Numbered from the stretch's first letter, positions 8,747 through 17,322 are shown. The stretch: 64,000 nucleotides of DNA from Gillisia sp. (GCA_024635655.1 JAGXIL010000007.1:152250-216249), one strand, 5' to 3'. Notes: a model not told the origin generated them from the letters alone. Translations and numbers: made by a program.

Positions 8747-8952
8747 ATGATAATATTAAATACAGAATTTCCAAAGGAAACCAGTTTGACCAGGTTGAAA
8801 AGAAAGTACAGGGAGTGAAGGTATTTTTTGTAACTTTTATAGAACAATTTTTTGATTGGCTATAACTTAGTTATCAGTGCTTTTTCCGTCCCCCTACTAT
8901 ATTTTTAAATTTTATTTAATACTTGAACATTTTAATAACTAAAACTATTTTT

Positions 8953-9483
8953 ATGAAATCTATCAGAACCTTTATTTTGCTTGCCTCTATAGCTGTTTTT
9001 GCTTGCCCAGCAGTGGTGGCCCAGGAACTGGATGTGGTTTATGTGCCAACCAGAGAAATAGTGGTTGACGCTATGTTAAAACTCGCTGATGTGAAAGCAT
9101 CTGATGTTGTTTATGATCTTGGATGTGGAGATGGGCGTATTGTCATTGCAGCAGCACAAAAATACGGGGCAAAAGGCAAAGGGATAGACATTGATCCAAA
9201 AAGAATTGAAGAGGCGAAGATGAATGCTGCGGAAGCGGATGTACAGCAACTGGTAGAATTTGAAGTTGGCGACCTATTTGAAGCCGACGTAAGCGAGGCT
9301 TCTGTAGTAACATTATACTTGCTCAGCACCCTCAATTTAAGATTGAAACCTATGCTGCTGGAACAATTAGAGCCGGGAACACGAATTGTTTCCCACTCCT
9401 TTAGCATGGGAGACTGGGAACCCGATAAAACTGAATTTGTTGATGGAGCAACTATATATCTATGGACAGTTCCGGAGAAATAA
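8953..9483 (+). CDS. Exported class I SAM-methyltransferase-like protein
   Basis: With the start at 8953 the protein has 176 residues and a classic Sec signal peptide (MKSIRTFILLASIAVFA, cleavage near AVVAQE). An alternative start at 8923 adds ten residues and would bury the signal. The rest is a Rossmann methyltransferase fold: motif I YDLGCGDGRIV (residues 54-64), motif II acidic GKGIDIDPKRIEEA and motif IV region FEVGDLFE. Methyltransferases use cytosolic SAM, so an exported enzyme is odd; the domain may bind another ligand or lack activity. It stands alone between the permease and sirtuin genes. Confidence 0.8.
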   Translation: MKSIRTFILLASIAVFACPAVVAQELDVVYVPTREIVVDAMLKLADVKASDVVYDLGCGDGRIVIAAAQKYGAKGKGIDIDPKRIEEAKMNAAEADVQQLVEFEVGDLFEADVSEASVVTLYLLSTLNLRLKPMLLEQLEPGTRIVSHSFSMGDWEPDKTEFVDGATIYLWTVPEK

Positions 9484-9694
9484 TACAATTAACGGAAATA
9501 TTTGAAGGTAATTAAAATCTTATAATGCAGCTTTATTCAAATTATGTTCCCCCTTCCGGTGAAAAAGAGAGGAGGATCCACATTGTTTAAGAATTCCCAA
9601 TATATCTTAATATTATTTGCTGGAATGCGTTCCTTTTTTTACGTTTTGACATTTCACAAAATAAAGCTACTTTACAATCACTTAATTACATTAA

Positions 9695-10372
9695 ATGATG
9701 GAGGTAGTTGTTTTAACCGGGGCCGGAATAAGCGCCGAAAGCGGCATTAAAACTTTTAGAGATGCTGATGGATTATGGGAAGGCCATGATGTTATGGAGG
9801 TTGCAACCCCTGAGGGTTGGAAAAAAAACACAGAAAAAGTTCTGGAGTTTTATAATCAACGCAGAAGGCAATTACTTCAGGTTGAACCTAATGCTGCTCA
9901 TTATGCACTTTCAGCTTTAGAAGAGAAATTTAATGTAAATATTATAACCCAAAATGTTGATGACCTTCATGAAAGAGCAGGAAGCTCTAAGGTTCTTCAT
10001 TTACACGGAGAACTTTTAAAGGTGAGAAGCTGTTTTGATGAAGATCTTGTCCTGGATTGGAAGAAAGATTTGAATATTGGAGATTTTTGTGAGCATAATT
10101 CTCAATTACGTCCACACGTGGTATGGTTTGGAGAGGCCGTCCCCATGTTTTCCCCGGCTTCTGAAATTACTGAAAAAGCAGATATATTACTTATCATAGG
10201 GACCTCAATGCAGGTTTATCCCGCAGCAGCTTTAATGGATTTTGTTAAAGAAGACACTAAAATTTATTTTATTGATCCTGATCCTGCTATAGCTTCCTCT
10301 TCCAGGGTTAAAATAATAAAAGAAAAAGCTTCAGTAGGTGTACCCAAACTTGTAGAGGACCTTTTAAAATAA
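9695..10372 (+). CDS. cobB: SIR2-family NAD-dependent protein deacylase
   Basis: A 225-residue sirtuin that removes acyl groups from lysines using NAD. Motifs are GAGISAESGIKTFRD (residues 9-23), ITQNVDDLHERAG and the catalytic-histidine segment HLHGEL, then LRPHVVWFGEAVPM and GTSMQVYPAA. The tyrosine and arginine of FYNQRRRQ match the class III (SIRT5-like) residues that favour succinyl or malonyl lysine. Between HLHGEL and RPHVVWF there are only two cysteines, in RSCFDE and FCEHN, not two CxxC pairs. The usual zinc site therefore seems lost. The second ATG at 9698 is an equally good start. Confidence 0.9.
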   Translation: MMEVVVLTGAGISAESGIKTFRDADGLWEGHDVMEVATPEGWKKNTEKVLEFYNQRRRQLLQVEPNAAHYALSALEEKFNVNIITQNVDDLHERAGSSKVLHLHGELLKVRSCFDEDLVLDWKKDLNIGDFCEHNSQLRPHVVWFGEAVPMFSPASEITEKADILLIIGTSMQVYPAAALMDFVKEDTKIYFIDPDPAIASSSRVKIIKEKASVGVPKLVEDLLK

Positions 10373-10486
10373 ATTTCTTCAGCATTAATAGACAATCACC
10401 AAAAAACAAAGAAAATAACGGGGAAACAAGCTTTTTAAAATTTGTTAAAGACTTACCTTTAGCCCTTAAATTTTAAAACATACTAA

Positions 10487-11824
10487 ATGACACCCCTTAC
10501 AGCAATTTCGCCTATAGATGGGAGATATCATCAAAAAACAAGCTCGCTAATTAAATATTTTAGTGAAGAAGCACTTATCAAATACCGGGTTCGTGTAGAA
10601 ATTGAATATTTCATTGCCTTATGTGAACTTCCTCTTCCGCAATTAAAAAAAGTAAATAAAAATTCTTTTTCCGATCTAAGGGACATATACAGAAGTTTTA
10701 GCGGGCAGGATGCAATTGCAATTAAAGAAATTGAAAAAACCACCAATCATGATGTTAAGGCAGTAGAATACTTTATTAAAGAAAAATTTGATGATCTGAA
10801 CCTTCAGGAATTTAAGGAATTTATTCATTTTGGCCTTACTTCCCAGGATATCAATAATACTGCAATTCCACTGAGTTTAAAGGAAGCTATTGAAAAGGTG
10901 TATTCTCCGGCGCTGGAAAAAATTATTCAAAAGATCGGAGAATTAAGTATGGATTGGAAAGATATTCCCTTGCTTGCCAGAACCCATGGACAACCGGCCT
11001 CTCCCACTCGGTTAGGAAAGGAGCTGGATGTATTTGTTCAAAGGTTGACTGTTCAATTTGAGCAACTAAAAAAGATACCACATTCAGCAAAATTTGGAGG
11101 GGCAACGGGTAATTTCAATGCCCATAAGATTGCCTACCCACAAATTGACTGGAAAGCCTTCAGTAGTAAATTTGTAGAAGATAAGCTTGGGCTGGATCAC
11201 TCCTTCCCTACCACACAAATTGAGCACTATGATAATATGGCCGCACTGTTTGATAATCTCAAAAGAATTAATACTATTATCATTGACCTTAACAGAGATT
11301 TCTGGACCTATATCTCCATGGATTATTTCAAACAAAGGATTAAAGAAGGAGAAGTAGGATCTTCTGCTATGCCTCATAAAGTAAATCCTATAGATTTTGA
11401 GAACAGTGAAGGAAATATGGGCATTGCCAATGCTATCTTTGAACATTTATCTGCGAAACTTCCTGTAAGCAGGTTACAGCGGGATCTTACTGACAGCACT
11501 GTTTTGAGAAATATTGGAGTTCCGGTTGGACATACTTTAATAGGCTTCCAATCTACTTTAAAAGGTTTGGATAAATTATTACTTAATGAAACCAAGATAA
11601 AACAAGATCTGGAAAGTAACTGGGCTGTAGTAGCAGAAGCTATACAAACCATTTTGAGAAGGGAAGGTTATCCCAATCCTTACGAGGCGCTGAAAGGGCT
11701 TACCAGGACAAATGCAGCAATTAATCAGGAAAGTATTTCTCAATTCATTGAAACTTTGAGAGTGACAGAGGAGATTAAAATAGAATTAAAATCTATTACC
11801 CCTGAAAACTACACCGGAATTTAA
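10487..11824 (+). CDS. purB: Adenylosuccinate lyase
   Basis: A 445-residue member of the fumarase/aspartase superfamily that cleaves SAICAR and adenylosuccinate in purine synthesis. The N-terminus LTAISPIDGRYHQKT, the middle HFGLTSQDINNTAIP and ARTHGQPASPT with a catalytic histidine, and the superfamily signature GSSAMPHKVNPIDFENSEG (mobile loop with catalytic serine, about residues 290-308) are all intact. It resembles the E. coli-type long form. It is monocistronic with a strong terminator directly after the stop. purL lies elsewhere in the window, so purine genes are scattered here rather than in one operon. Confidence 0.96.
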   Translation: MTPLTAISPIDGRYHQKTSSLIKYFSEEALIKYRVRVEIEYFIALCELPLPQLKKVNKNSFSDLRDIYRSFSGQDAIAIKEIEKTTNHDVKAVEYFIKEKFDDLNLQEFKEFIHFGLTSQDINNTAIPLSLKEAIEKVYSPALEKIIQKIGELSMDWKDIPLLARTHGQPASPTRLGKELDVFVQRLTVQFEQLKKIPHSAKFGGATGNFNAHKIAYPQIDWKAFSSKFVEDKLGLDHSFPTTQIEHYDNMAALFDNLKRINTIIIDLNRDFWTYISMDYFKQRIKEGEVGSSAMPHKVNPIDFENSEGNMGIANAIFEHLSAKLPVSRLQRDLTDSTVLRNIGVPVGHTLIGFQSTLKGLDKLLLNETKIKQDLESNWAVVAEAIQTILRREGYPNPYEALKGLTRTNAAINQESISQFIETLRVTEEIKIELKSITPENYTGI

Positions 11825-11830
11825 AAAACA

Positions 11831-11871
11831 ATAAACCCCCGGAAATTTGAATTTTCGGGGGTTATTTTTTT
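11831..11871 (+). terminator. Terminator between purB and the DUF4252 operon
   Basis: AACCCCCG, an AT-rich inner stem and CGGGGGTT followed by ATTTTTTT. It serves purB on the + strand. The opposing operon ends at 11884, so it probably stops that too, although the T-run on the reverse strand is weaker. Confidence 0.9.
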
Positions 11872-11883
11872 GAAATATATTTC

Positions 11884-12429
11884 TTATTCTGTTCTTTCTA
11901 TGAACATTTCGGTAATTCCTGAGAGGCCATCCAGTTGGACGTCTCCCTTTTCCATAGATTTCATCATATTCAGGATATCTGATGGATTCATATCATCACC
12001 CAGCAATCTGGCAATTCCCATTCCCCGTTCCTCGTCGAACCCGTATAGTATGATCTCATCTATTGCATCATCCTCTCCGGTAAAATAAACTTCTACACGA
12101 GTGTCTCCACCCCCGTATTTCATTAACAATTGGTATTTTTCATCTTTCAGGATATCGTCAAGATTGGCCTTTTCAGTTTCAATTTTACTTTCATTTTCAA
12201 TTTTTTTAGGAATTGCCAGGACATTGATCTTTTTTATGGTTTCAATAGTTCTTTTTTGGTCAGGATTAAGTGTACCTGTATTGGCAAACATACTTGCAGG
12301 AACATCTAAGGCTATAAAATCCTTACTGTTTTGATTTTCAACATAATATTCCTGCAAGCTTTGCTTATTGTCACACGCGGTAAGGTTTATTCCCACGAAA
12401 AGCAGCAAAATGTTTTTAAAGATTTTCAT
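11884..12429 (-). CDS. DUF4252 lipoprotein
   Basis: A 181-residue putative lipoprotein. The signal peptide MKIFKNILLLFVGINLTAC ends in a lipobox with the acylated cysteine at residue 19, followed by DNKQ. The body (IALDVPASMF, then KKINVLAIPKK and ILYGFDEERGMGIARLLGDDMNPSDILNMM) fits DUF4252, a Bacteroidetes family of unknown function. It is the last gene of a four-gene operon starting with an ECF sigma factor, 2 bases after a second DUF4252 gene. The aspartate after the lipid cysteine could favour inner-membrane retention under the E. coli rule, but that rule is not reliable in Bacteroidetes. Confidence 0.8.
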   Translation of the reverse strand: MKIFKNILLLFVGINLTACDNKQSLQEYYVENQNSKDFIALDVPASMFANTGTLNPDQKRTIETIKKINVLAIPKKIENESKIETEKANLDDILKDEKYQLLMKYGGGDTRVEVYFTGEDDAIDEIILYGFDEERGMGIARLLGDDMNPSDILNMMKSMEKGDVQLDGLSGITEMFIERTE

Positions 12430-12431
12430 GA

Positions 12432-12959
12432 TCAGGATCCTTTATTTGCGTTTTTTAATTCTTTTGATCCCGGAACTTTAAGTTCAGAAGTTAGTTGAGA
12501 GATCTTGGTTAGATCCAGATTTCCGGTGATACTCATTATGACCGAGATGGGTTTTCCTTCTTTAGATCCTTCCATGAACATAAAGAGTTCACTAACAAAG
12601 TTGTCATTTTTTCCGGGCTTGGAATAAAATTTAATGTTATTACCATCTTCACTCACCCTCATCAATTCATCGAGAGAGCTTTTATTTAGATAAGAACTTA
12701 CATCTGTAGCCATTTGTGATCTTACCGATGAGAGATTAGAAGTGTATATACGAATCTCCTTTAAATTATCGATGAGATCAAGGTATTGTTGAGCTTCAGG
12801 GTCATTACTGCTTATATCTACTTTTGAAAGCAGTTTAAACATTTTACTGGTCATTACAACTGCATCTACATCCTTCATGGAATCATACTTTTCAAAGTTC
12901 TGACTGTATCCCGTAATAGATATCATACCAATTAGTGCTAAAATTATTGACTTTTTCAT
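12432..12959 (-). CDS. DUF4252 exported protein
   Basis: A 175-residue protein with a signal peptide (MKKSIILALIGMISITGYSQ, cleavage after SQ). The body has MFKLLSKVDISSND, LKEIRIYTSN and SVIMSITGNLDLTKISQLT, a pattern shared with the adjacent lipoprotein and typical of DUF4252. It lacks a lipobox, so it is probably soluble in the periplasm or released. The two paralogs may work together, one anchored and one free; this is inference from their order. It lies 18 bases downstream of the anti-sigma candidate and 2 bases upstream of the lipoprotein gene, so co-transcription is very likely. Confidence 0.8.
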   Translation of the reverse strand: MKKSIILALIGMISITGYSQNFEKYDSMKDVDAVVMTSKMFKLLSKVDISSNDPEAQQYLDLIDNLKEIRIYTSNLSSVRSQMATDVSSYLNKSSLDELMRVSEDGNNIKFYSKPGKNDNFVSELFMFMEGSKEGKPISVIMSITGNLDLTKISQLTSELKVPGSKELKNANKGS

Positions 12960-12977
12960 GATTCTTGTTTTTAATTG

Positions 12978-13433
12978 TTATTTAATATACTTGTTTTTTG
13001 CTTTATCAAATTCTACTACATATGTTAGCTCATCCTGGCCGGTATTCAATACCTCCGAGACTATTTGCAGTGTTTCTTTAGCCTTTAGATATGCCTCCTC
13101 CGGATCTTCAATAGTTCCCAGATTTTCCTGATTCAAATTTTCATCACCAGTATTTAGGGTTGCAAACAGTCCTACCGCTAGTATTACACTTGCGGCTATT
13201 CCCGTCCAGGCCAACTTATTAGAAAAGAATTTATTGTTTCTTTTCAATTCCACTTCCCGGGAATAGGATTCGGTTTTAGCTTTTGCTGTATAAGCAAATA
13301 CCATTTTATAAGGCTTTAAATGATCTGGCACCTTTTCCGAAGAAAAGTATTTCTTCAGGACTCTCTCTTCTTCAAGGGAAGTTTTACCCTCATCATATTT
13401 TAAGAGCAGAGATTCTATATTAGTTAATTCCAT
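12978..13433 (-). CDS. Probable anti-sigma factor (single-span membrane protein)
   Basis: A 151-residue protein with a cytoplasmic N-terminus rich in charged residues (LLLKYDEGKTSLEEERVLKKYF), one transmembrane helix (AWTGIAASVILAVGLFATL, about residues 75-93) and a short acidic periplasmic tail. The N-terminal LxxYxxGxxSxxEE pattern is common in Bacteroidetes anti-sigma-like proteins. The gene overlaps the sigma gene by 14 bases, the normal arrangement for a sigma/anti-sigma pair. No zinc-finger (HxxxCxxC) anti-sigma motif is present. The role as anti-sigma is inference from topology and position. Confidence 0.7.
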   Translation of the reverse strand: MELTNIESLLLKYDEGKTSLEEERVLKKYFSSEKVPDHLKPYKMVFAYTAKAKTESYSREVELKRNNKFFSNKLAWTGIAASVILAVGLFATLNTGDENLNQENLGTIEDPEEAYLKAKETLQIVSEVLNTGQDELTYVVEFDKAKNKYIK

Positions 13434-13929
13434 AGCTGTGTTTTTTAATTAATTCTTCTCTAATTTTTTTTCTGGCTCTGGAAAGAGCCACTCTTATAGC
13501 TGTTTGATTCATTTTTGTTATTTCAGATATTTCTTCAAATTCATATTGTTCTACATCCCGTAACTGAAAGATCAACTTTTGCTGATCCGGCAAAGAGTCA
13601 AGTATAAAAGCTACCTGCTCTAATTCATCAGAGATCTCCAGTTTTTGATGCTGATTACTCTCCCCGCTTTCATAATTACTATGTACTATTTTTAAATTAT
13701 TATTTTGCTTCAGTTTCAATTGATCTAAACAATGATTTTTGGTGACCGTCATTGCAAAGGCTTCCAGGTTGGCATAATCGTTGAGTTTATCATTGCGGCT
13801 CCACAACTTTAAAAGAACTTCCTGAGTAGCATCTTCAGCAGCTTCACGTGATGTAAGCAAACGAAGGGCCAAACGGTACATCTTGTCCTTAACAGGATCA
13901 ATTAGTTTGATAAAGGTGCTTGAATTCAT
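13420..13929 (-). CDS. ECF-family RNA polymerase sigma factor
   Basis: A 169-residue sigma-70 family factor with only regions 2 and 4. Region 2 shows the core-binding helix YRLALRLLTSREAAEDATQEVLLKLW and the promoter-melting part AFAMTVTKNHCLDQLKLK. Region 4 is PDQQKLIFQLRDVEQYEFEEISEI followed by a helix-turn-helix ending VALSRARKKIREEL. It leads an operon with an anti-sigma candidate and two DUF4252 genes. Upstream, GTAAC, 16 bases and CGTC form a convincing ECF-type promoter, so it may activate itself. Confidence 0.93.
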   Translation of the reverse strand: MNSSTFIKLIDPVKDKMYRLALRLLTSREAAEDATQEVLLKLWSRNDKLNDYANLEAFAMTVTKNHCLDQLKLKQNNNLKIVHSNYESGESNQHQKLEISDELEQVAFILDSLPDQQKLIFQLRDVEQYEFEEISEITKMNQTAIRVALSRARKKIREELIKKHSYGIN

Positions 13930-13962
13930 TTTATTAGTTGGTTGTTAGGGCCTTTACATCTT

Positions 13963-13993
13963 TACGACGAATGAGTTAGATATTTGTTACAAA
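13963..13993 (-). promoter_or_regulatory. Predicted ECF-type (autoregulated) promoter
   Basis: On the reverse strand TGTAAC (AAC at 13988-13986) is separated by 16 bases from CGTC (13969-13966), about 35 bases before the sigma start codon. AAC in the -35 and CGTC in the -10 at this spacing is typical of ECF promoters. It differs clearly from the TTG/TAnnTTTG housekeeping form. Confidence 0.65.
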
Positions 13994-14085
13994 TTTTTTA
14001 ATTTACAATATTGTAATTACTTTTAGCGAATAATGCGCACATCATCGTATTTTAAACAATACTAATAAGAAACACTCCCTACGCT

Positions 14086-15543
14086 ATGAAAATTTATAAA
14101 TTATTTTTACTAACATTTCTGGTGGGTGGATTAACCACCTCATGTTCGACAGATCAGGATGACATTGACACCAGGAATGAAGAAACACCAGGAGAGCAAC
14201 GGGATCTGACCGTGGAAAATTTTATTTACCGCGGAATGAACGAAATTTACCTCTATAAAGCTGATGTTCCTCAATTAGAGGATAATTTCTTTTCTTCTCA
14301 GGAAGAGCGAAATGACTTTTTAGACAATTTTCCTACCCCGGAAGAATTGTTTTATGATGGTCTCGTAGCTCCCCAGGATAAATTTAGTTTTATAGTTGAT
14401 GATTATGTTGAATTGGAAAACAGGTTTAGCGGAATTAGTACCACTACGGGTATGTCTTATGCCTTGAGTTATATTTCTTCGAATTCCAGTGATATATTTG
14501 GCTATGTAAGATTTGTACTTCCGGGTACATCTGCTGAAGCAGAGGGCGTAAAGCGTGGAGATATTTTTTCCACTATAGACGGGGAACAATTAACAGATTC
14601 CAATTTTGGAACTTTGTTAGCACCCCAATCCTTTACTATAGGCCTGGCTGAATTAGAGGGTGATGATCTTGTAGAAACAGGTGAAACTATTACTCTTACG
14701 AAGGCAGAATACAATAAGAACCCAATTTTGATTTCAAAAGTGATTGAGGTAAATGGTAAAAATGTTGGTTACCTCTTGTATGATAGTTTTACTGCAGATT
14801 ATGATGAAGAACTCAATGATGCCTTTGGCGAATTTCAGGCTGCAGGTGTAACAGATCTCATTCTGGACCTAAGGTACAACGGAGGGGGCTCTGTTAGAAC
14901 GGCTACAGATCTAGCTTCTATGATTACAGGACAATTTACCGGAGAAGTCTTTATGAAAGAAGAGTGGAATGAAAAATATCAAACATATTTTGAGGAAAAT
15001 GAACCTGAAAGATTGTTGAATAATTTTAATTCAACCCTAAAAACAGGTGAAGAGATTAATAGTTTGAATCTATCAAAGGTATATGTACTTACTACCTTAA
15101 GATCTGCCTCTGCAAGTGAATTGGTTATTAATGGCCTGGATCCCTATATTGATGTTATTCAAATTGGGGATAAGACCACCGGAAAATTTCAAGCCTCGGT
15201 AACTCTCTATGATTCCCCTAATTTCGGAAGACAAAATGCAAATACCTCTCACAAATATGCCATACAACCTCTAGTATTGAAATCTGTAAATTCCGCCGGA
15301 GTTTCTGATTACATTGATGGTTTGGTCCCTGATTATGAGTTGAAAGAAAGTGTAAGGAACCTCGGGACCTTAGGTGACCTTGAGGAACCATTCTTGCAAT
15401 TAGCTTTGGATATAATAGCCGGGAACAGAATTTCAATCCCCGAAAGCAGAGATAACTTTAAGCCTTTTGGAGAAGATTCTATGTTTGATCTGGACTACCA
15501 AAAAATGTATATTGACGAATTACCCGGAAATTTAATACAATAG
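14086..15543 (+). CDS. S41-family (C-terminal processing) protease, lipoprotein
   Basis: A 485-residue lipoprotein: signal peptide MKIYKLFLLTFLVGG with lipobox TTSC, an acidic linker, then a helical N-terminal part (ENFIYRGMNEIYLYK). A degenerate PDZ-like segment (GYVRFVLPGTSAEAEGVKRGD) follows, then the S41 core with DLRYNGGGSVRTATDLASM. The catalytic serine probably lies in SASASELVING and the lysine in TTGKFQAS. The acidic residues after the cysteine suggest surface export of the lipoprotein, which is known for Bacteroidetes. A paralog follows 186 bases downstream, behind a terminator. Confidence 0.88.
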   Translation: MKIYKLFLLTFLVGGLTTSCSTDQDDIDTRNEETPGEQRDLTVENFIYRGMNEIYLYKADVPQLEDNFFSSQEERNDFLDNFPTPEELFYDGLVAPQDKFSFIVDDYVELENRFSGISTTTGMSYALSYISSNSSDIFGYVRFVLPGTSAEAEGVKRGDIFSTIDGEQLTDSNFGTLLAPQSFTIGLAELEGDDLVETGETITLTKAEYNKNPILISKVIEVNGKNVGYLLYDSFTADYDEELNDAFGEFQAAGVTDLILDLRYNGGGSVRTATDLASMITGQFTGEVFMKEEWNEKYQTYFEENEPERLLNNFNSTLKTGEEINSLNLSKVYVLTTLRSASASELVINGLDPYIDVIQIGDKTTGKFQASVTLYDSPNFGRQNANTSHKYAIQPLVLKSVNSAGVSDYIDGLVPDYELKESVRNLGTLGDLEEPFLQLALDIIAGNRISIPESRDNFKPFGEDSMFDLDYQKMYIDELPGNLIQ

Positions 15544-15572
15544 TCAAGTTTTGAAATAACACAAAATTATCA

Positions 15573-15607
15573 AAAGACCGATATCCTTTCAGATATCGGT
15601 CTTTGTT
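15573..15607 (+). terminator. Terminator after first S41 gene
   Basis: A perfect 13-base stem AAAGACCGATATC/GATATCGGTCTTT with a 6-base loop. The T tail is short (TTTGTTGTTG), so termination may be partial. Confidence 0.75.
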
Positions 15608-15738
15608 GTTGCTATATTAAAACCAGGCAGCGAAATTTTACGTATCTGAATTAGATAGTTCGTTTTAATAAATATTTGTGGTATGTTAGTTGCTAATACT
15701 ATGTAGCAGGCATTTTTTCTCTTAAAAAAATGATACTT

Positions 15739-17235
15739 ATGAAAATGATAAACAAAAATATAATTGCCCTTACGATCTTTATAGGATTGTTATTCCCCTC
15801 TTGCTCCAGTGATAATGAAGATTTTACTGAAAAACCTGAAATTAAGGAAGATAATGTAAATCCTAATCCTGCTACTACAGAACCTAGTTCAGAATTAGAT
15901 GTGGAAAATTTTTTTTATCGAGGGATGAATGATATTTATCTTTACAAAAAAGATGTAGCAGTACTTGCGGATGATTACTTTGAATCTGAAGCAGATAAGA
16001 CCCGTTACCTTAAGAATTTTTCCTCTCCGGATGCTTTATTTAAAAAGCTAGTCGCTTCCCAGGATAGGTTCAGTTATGTAATTGATGACTACAGAGAGTT
16101 AAATCGTATGTCTGATGGTAGTGAAAATATGCACGGAATGTCTTATGGTTTAGTGAGCTATTGTAACACCTGCACAGAGGTTCTGGGTTATGTAAGATTC
16201 GTACACCCAAATACTTCTGCCTCACAAAACGGTGTAGAAAGAGGAATGATATTTAACAGGGTCGATGGGCAGCAATTGACAAAATCCAACCTTAATGAAC
16301 TATTAGGTTCTTCCAGTTTTACAATAGGTTTGGCAAAAATAGAAGATAATACTGTTAAAAATCTTGATGAATCCATTTCGATCTCCTTACGTCAAAGTGT
16401 TAATAACCCTGTTATTGTTTCCAAAATTTTAAATTTCGATGGTAGTAAAATTGGGTATCTCAATTATGATAGTTTTACTGCAGGTTTTGATGAAGAATTG
16501 AATGCTACGTTTACAGACTTTAAATCCGGCGGTGTAAAGGAACTTGTTTTGGATCTTCGATATAACGGAGGAGGGTCAGTAAGAACTGCAACCGATCTTG
16601 CATCTATGATAACTGGTCAATTTCCTGATCAGGTTTTTATGAAAGAGGAATGGAATGAAAAATACCAGGCCTATTATGAACAAAATGAGCCTCAGAGTTT
16701 ACTAAACAAATTTAATACAAAGTTAAGAACAGGTACTGATATTAGCAGCCTTAATCTTAGTAGAGTGTTTGTGCTTACTACCAGTTCTTCGGCCTCTGCC
16801 AGTGAATTAATAATTAACGGACTCGAGCCATATATCGAGGTTGTTCACATTGGAGATGTAACTACAGGAAAATTCCAGGCTTCTGTAGCTATTTATGATT
16901 CTCCTGATTTTAATAAGAATAACAGTGCTTTAAATTCGTCGCATACCTATGCTCTTCAACCACTTGTTCTTAAATCCATGAACGCAGAAGATGTCTCTGA
17001 TTATGTGAATGGTTTGAATCCTGATATTTCATATAAAGAGGATATAACAAATCTTGGAGAGCTGGGTGATGTAAATGAACCTTTGTTAAAGATCGCAATA
17101 GACTTAATTCAGGGAAACCGGTCCTCCATACCAGAAGCCAAAATTTATCCGGAGGTTGGGGAAAGTAATATGTTCAGGGTCGATTATCAAAAAATGTATC
17201 TGGACAACAAAGATCTTCCGGCCATAAAGGAATAG
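15739..17235 (+). CDS. S41-family protease lipoprotein, tandem paralog
   Basis: About 498 residues from the ATG at 15739; the ATG at 15730 adds three residues before the signal peptide. The lipobox is LLFPSC. It shares its architecture with the preceding gene: FYRGMNDIYLYK, PDZ-like GYVRFVHPNTSASQNGVERG, an identical YNGGGSVRTATDLASMITGQ block, serine motif SSSASASELIINGL, lysine motif VTTGKFQASV, and a common C-terminal DYQKMY. Differences are concentrated in the linker and around the PDZ-like part, so the pair arose by duplication and may differ in substrate. Catalytic residues look intact in both. Confidence 0.88.
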   Translation: MKMINKNIIALTIFIGLLFPSCSSDNEDFTEKPEIKEDNVNPNPATTEPSSELDVENFFYRGMNDIYLYKKDVAVLADDYFESEADKTRYLKNFSSPDALFKKLVASQDRFSYVIDDYRELNRMSDGSENMHGMSYGLVSYCNTCTEVLGYVRFVHPNTSASQNGVERGMIFNRVDGQQLTKSNLNELLGSSSFTIGLAKIEDNTVKNLDESISISLRQSVNNPVIVSKILNFDGSKIGYLNYDSFTAGFDEELNATFTDFKSGGVKELVLDLRYNGGGSVRTATDLASMITGQFPDQVFMKEEWNEKYQAYYEQNEPQSLLNKFNTKLRTGTDISSLNLSRVFVLTTSSSASASELIINGLEPYIEVVHIGDVTTGKFQASVAIYDSPDFNKNNSALNSSHTYALQPLVLKSMNAEDVSDYVNGLNPDISYKEDITNLGELGDVNEPLLKIAIDLIQGNRSSIPEAKIYPEVGESNMFRVDYQKMYLDNKDLPAIKE

Positions 17236-17254
17236 GTAGAAATTACAATAACTG

Positions 17255-17292
17255 AAAAGGGTTCCGAAAAAAAATTCGGAACCCTTTTTTTG
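17255..17292 (+). terminator. Bidirectional terminator between S41 gene and B12 receptor gene
   Basis: AAAAGGGTTCCGAA, a loop of six A residues and TTCGGAACCCTTTT followed by more T residues. The next gene (ends 17323) is on the opposite strand, and the reverse reading also ends in a T-run. Confidence 0.92.
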
Positions 17293-17322
17293 TTGATTAC
17301 CTTGAAAGTATCTCCTTCTCAA

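Noticed and set aside
9544..9750. 68-residue open frame upstream of and overlapping the sirtuin gene
   Set aside because: It overlaps the sirtuin N-terminus by about 55 bases in another frame and has no recognisable pattern; the sirtuin frame is clearly the coding one.
14003..14016. TTACAATATTGTAA palindrome as a proven operator
   Set aside because: It is a perfect 14-base inverted repeat, but such AT-rich palindromes occur by chance in this DNA. I note it in a finding and do not list it as a feature.
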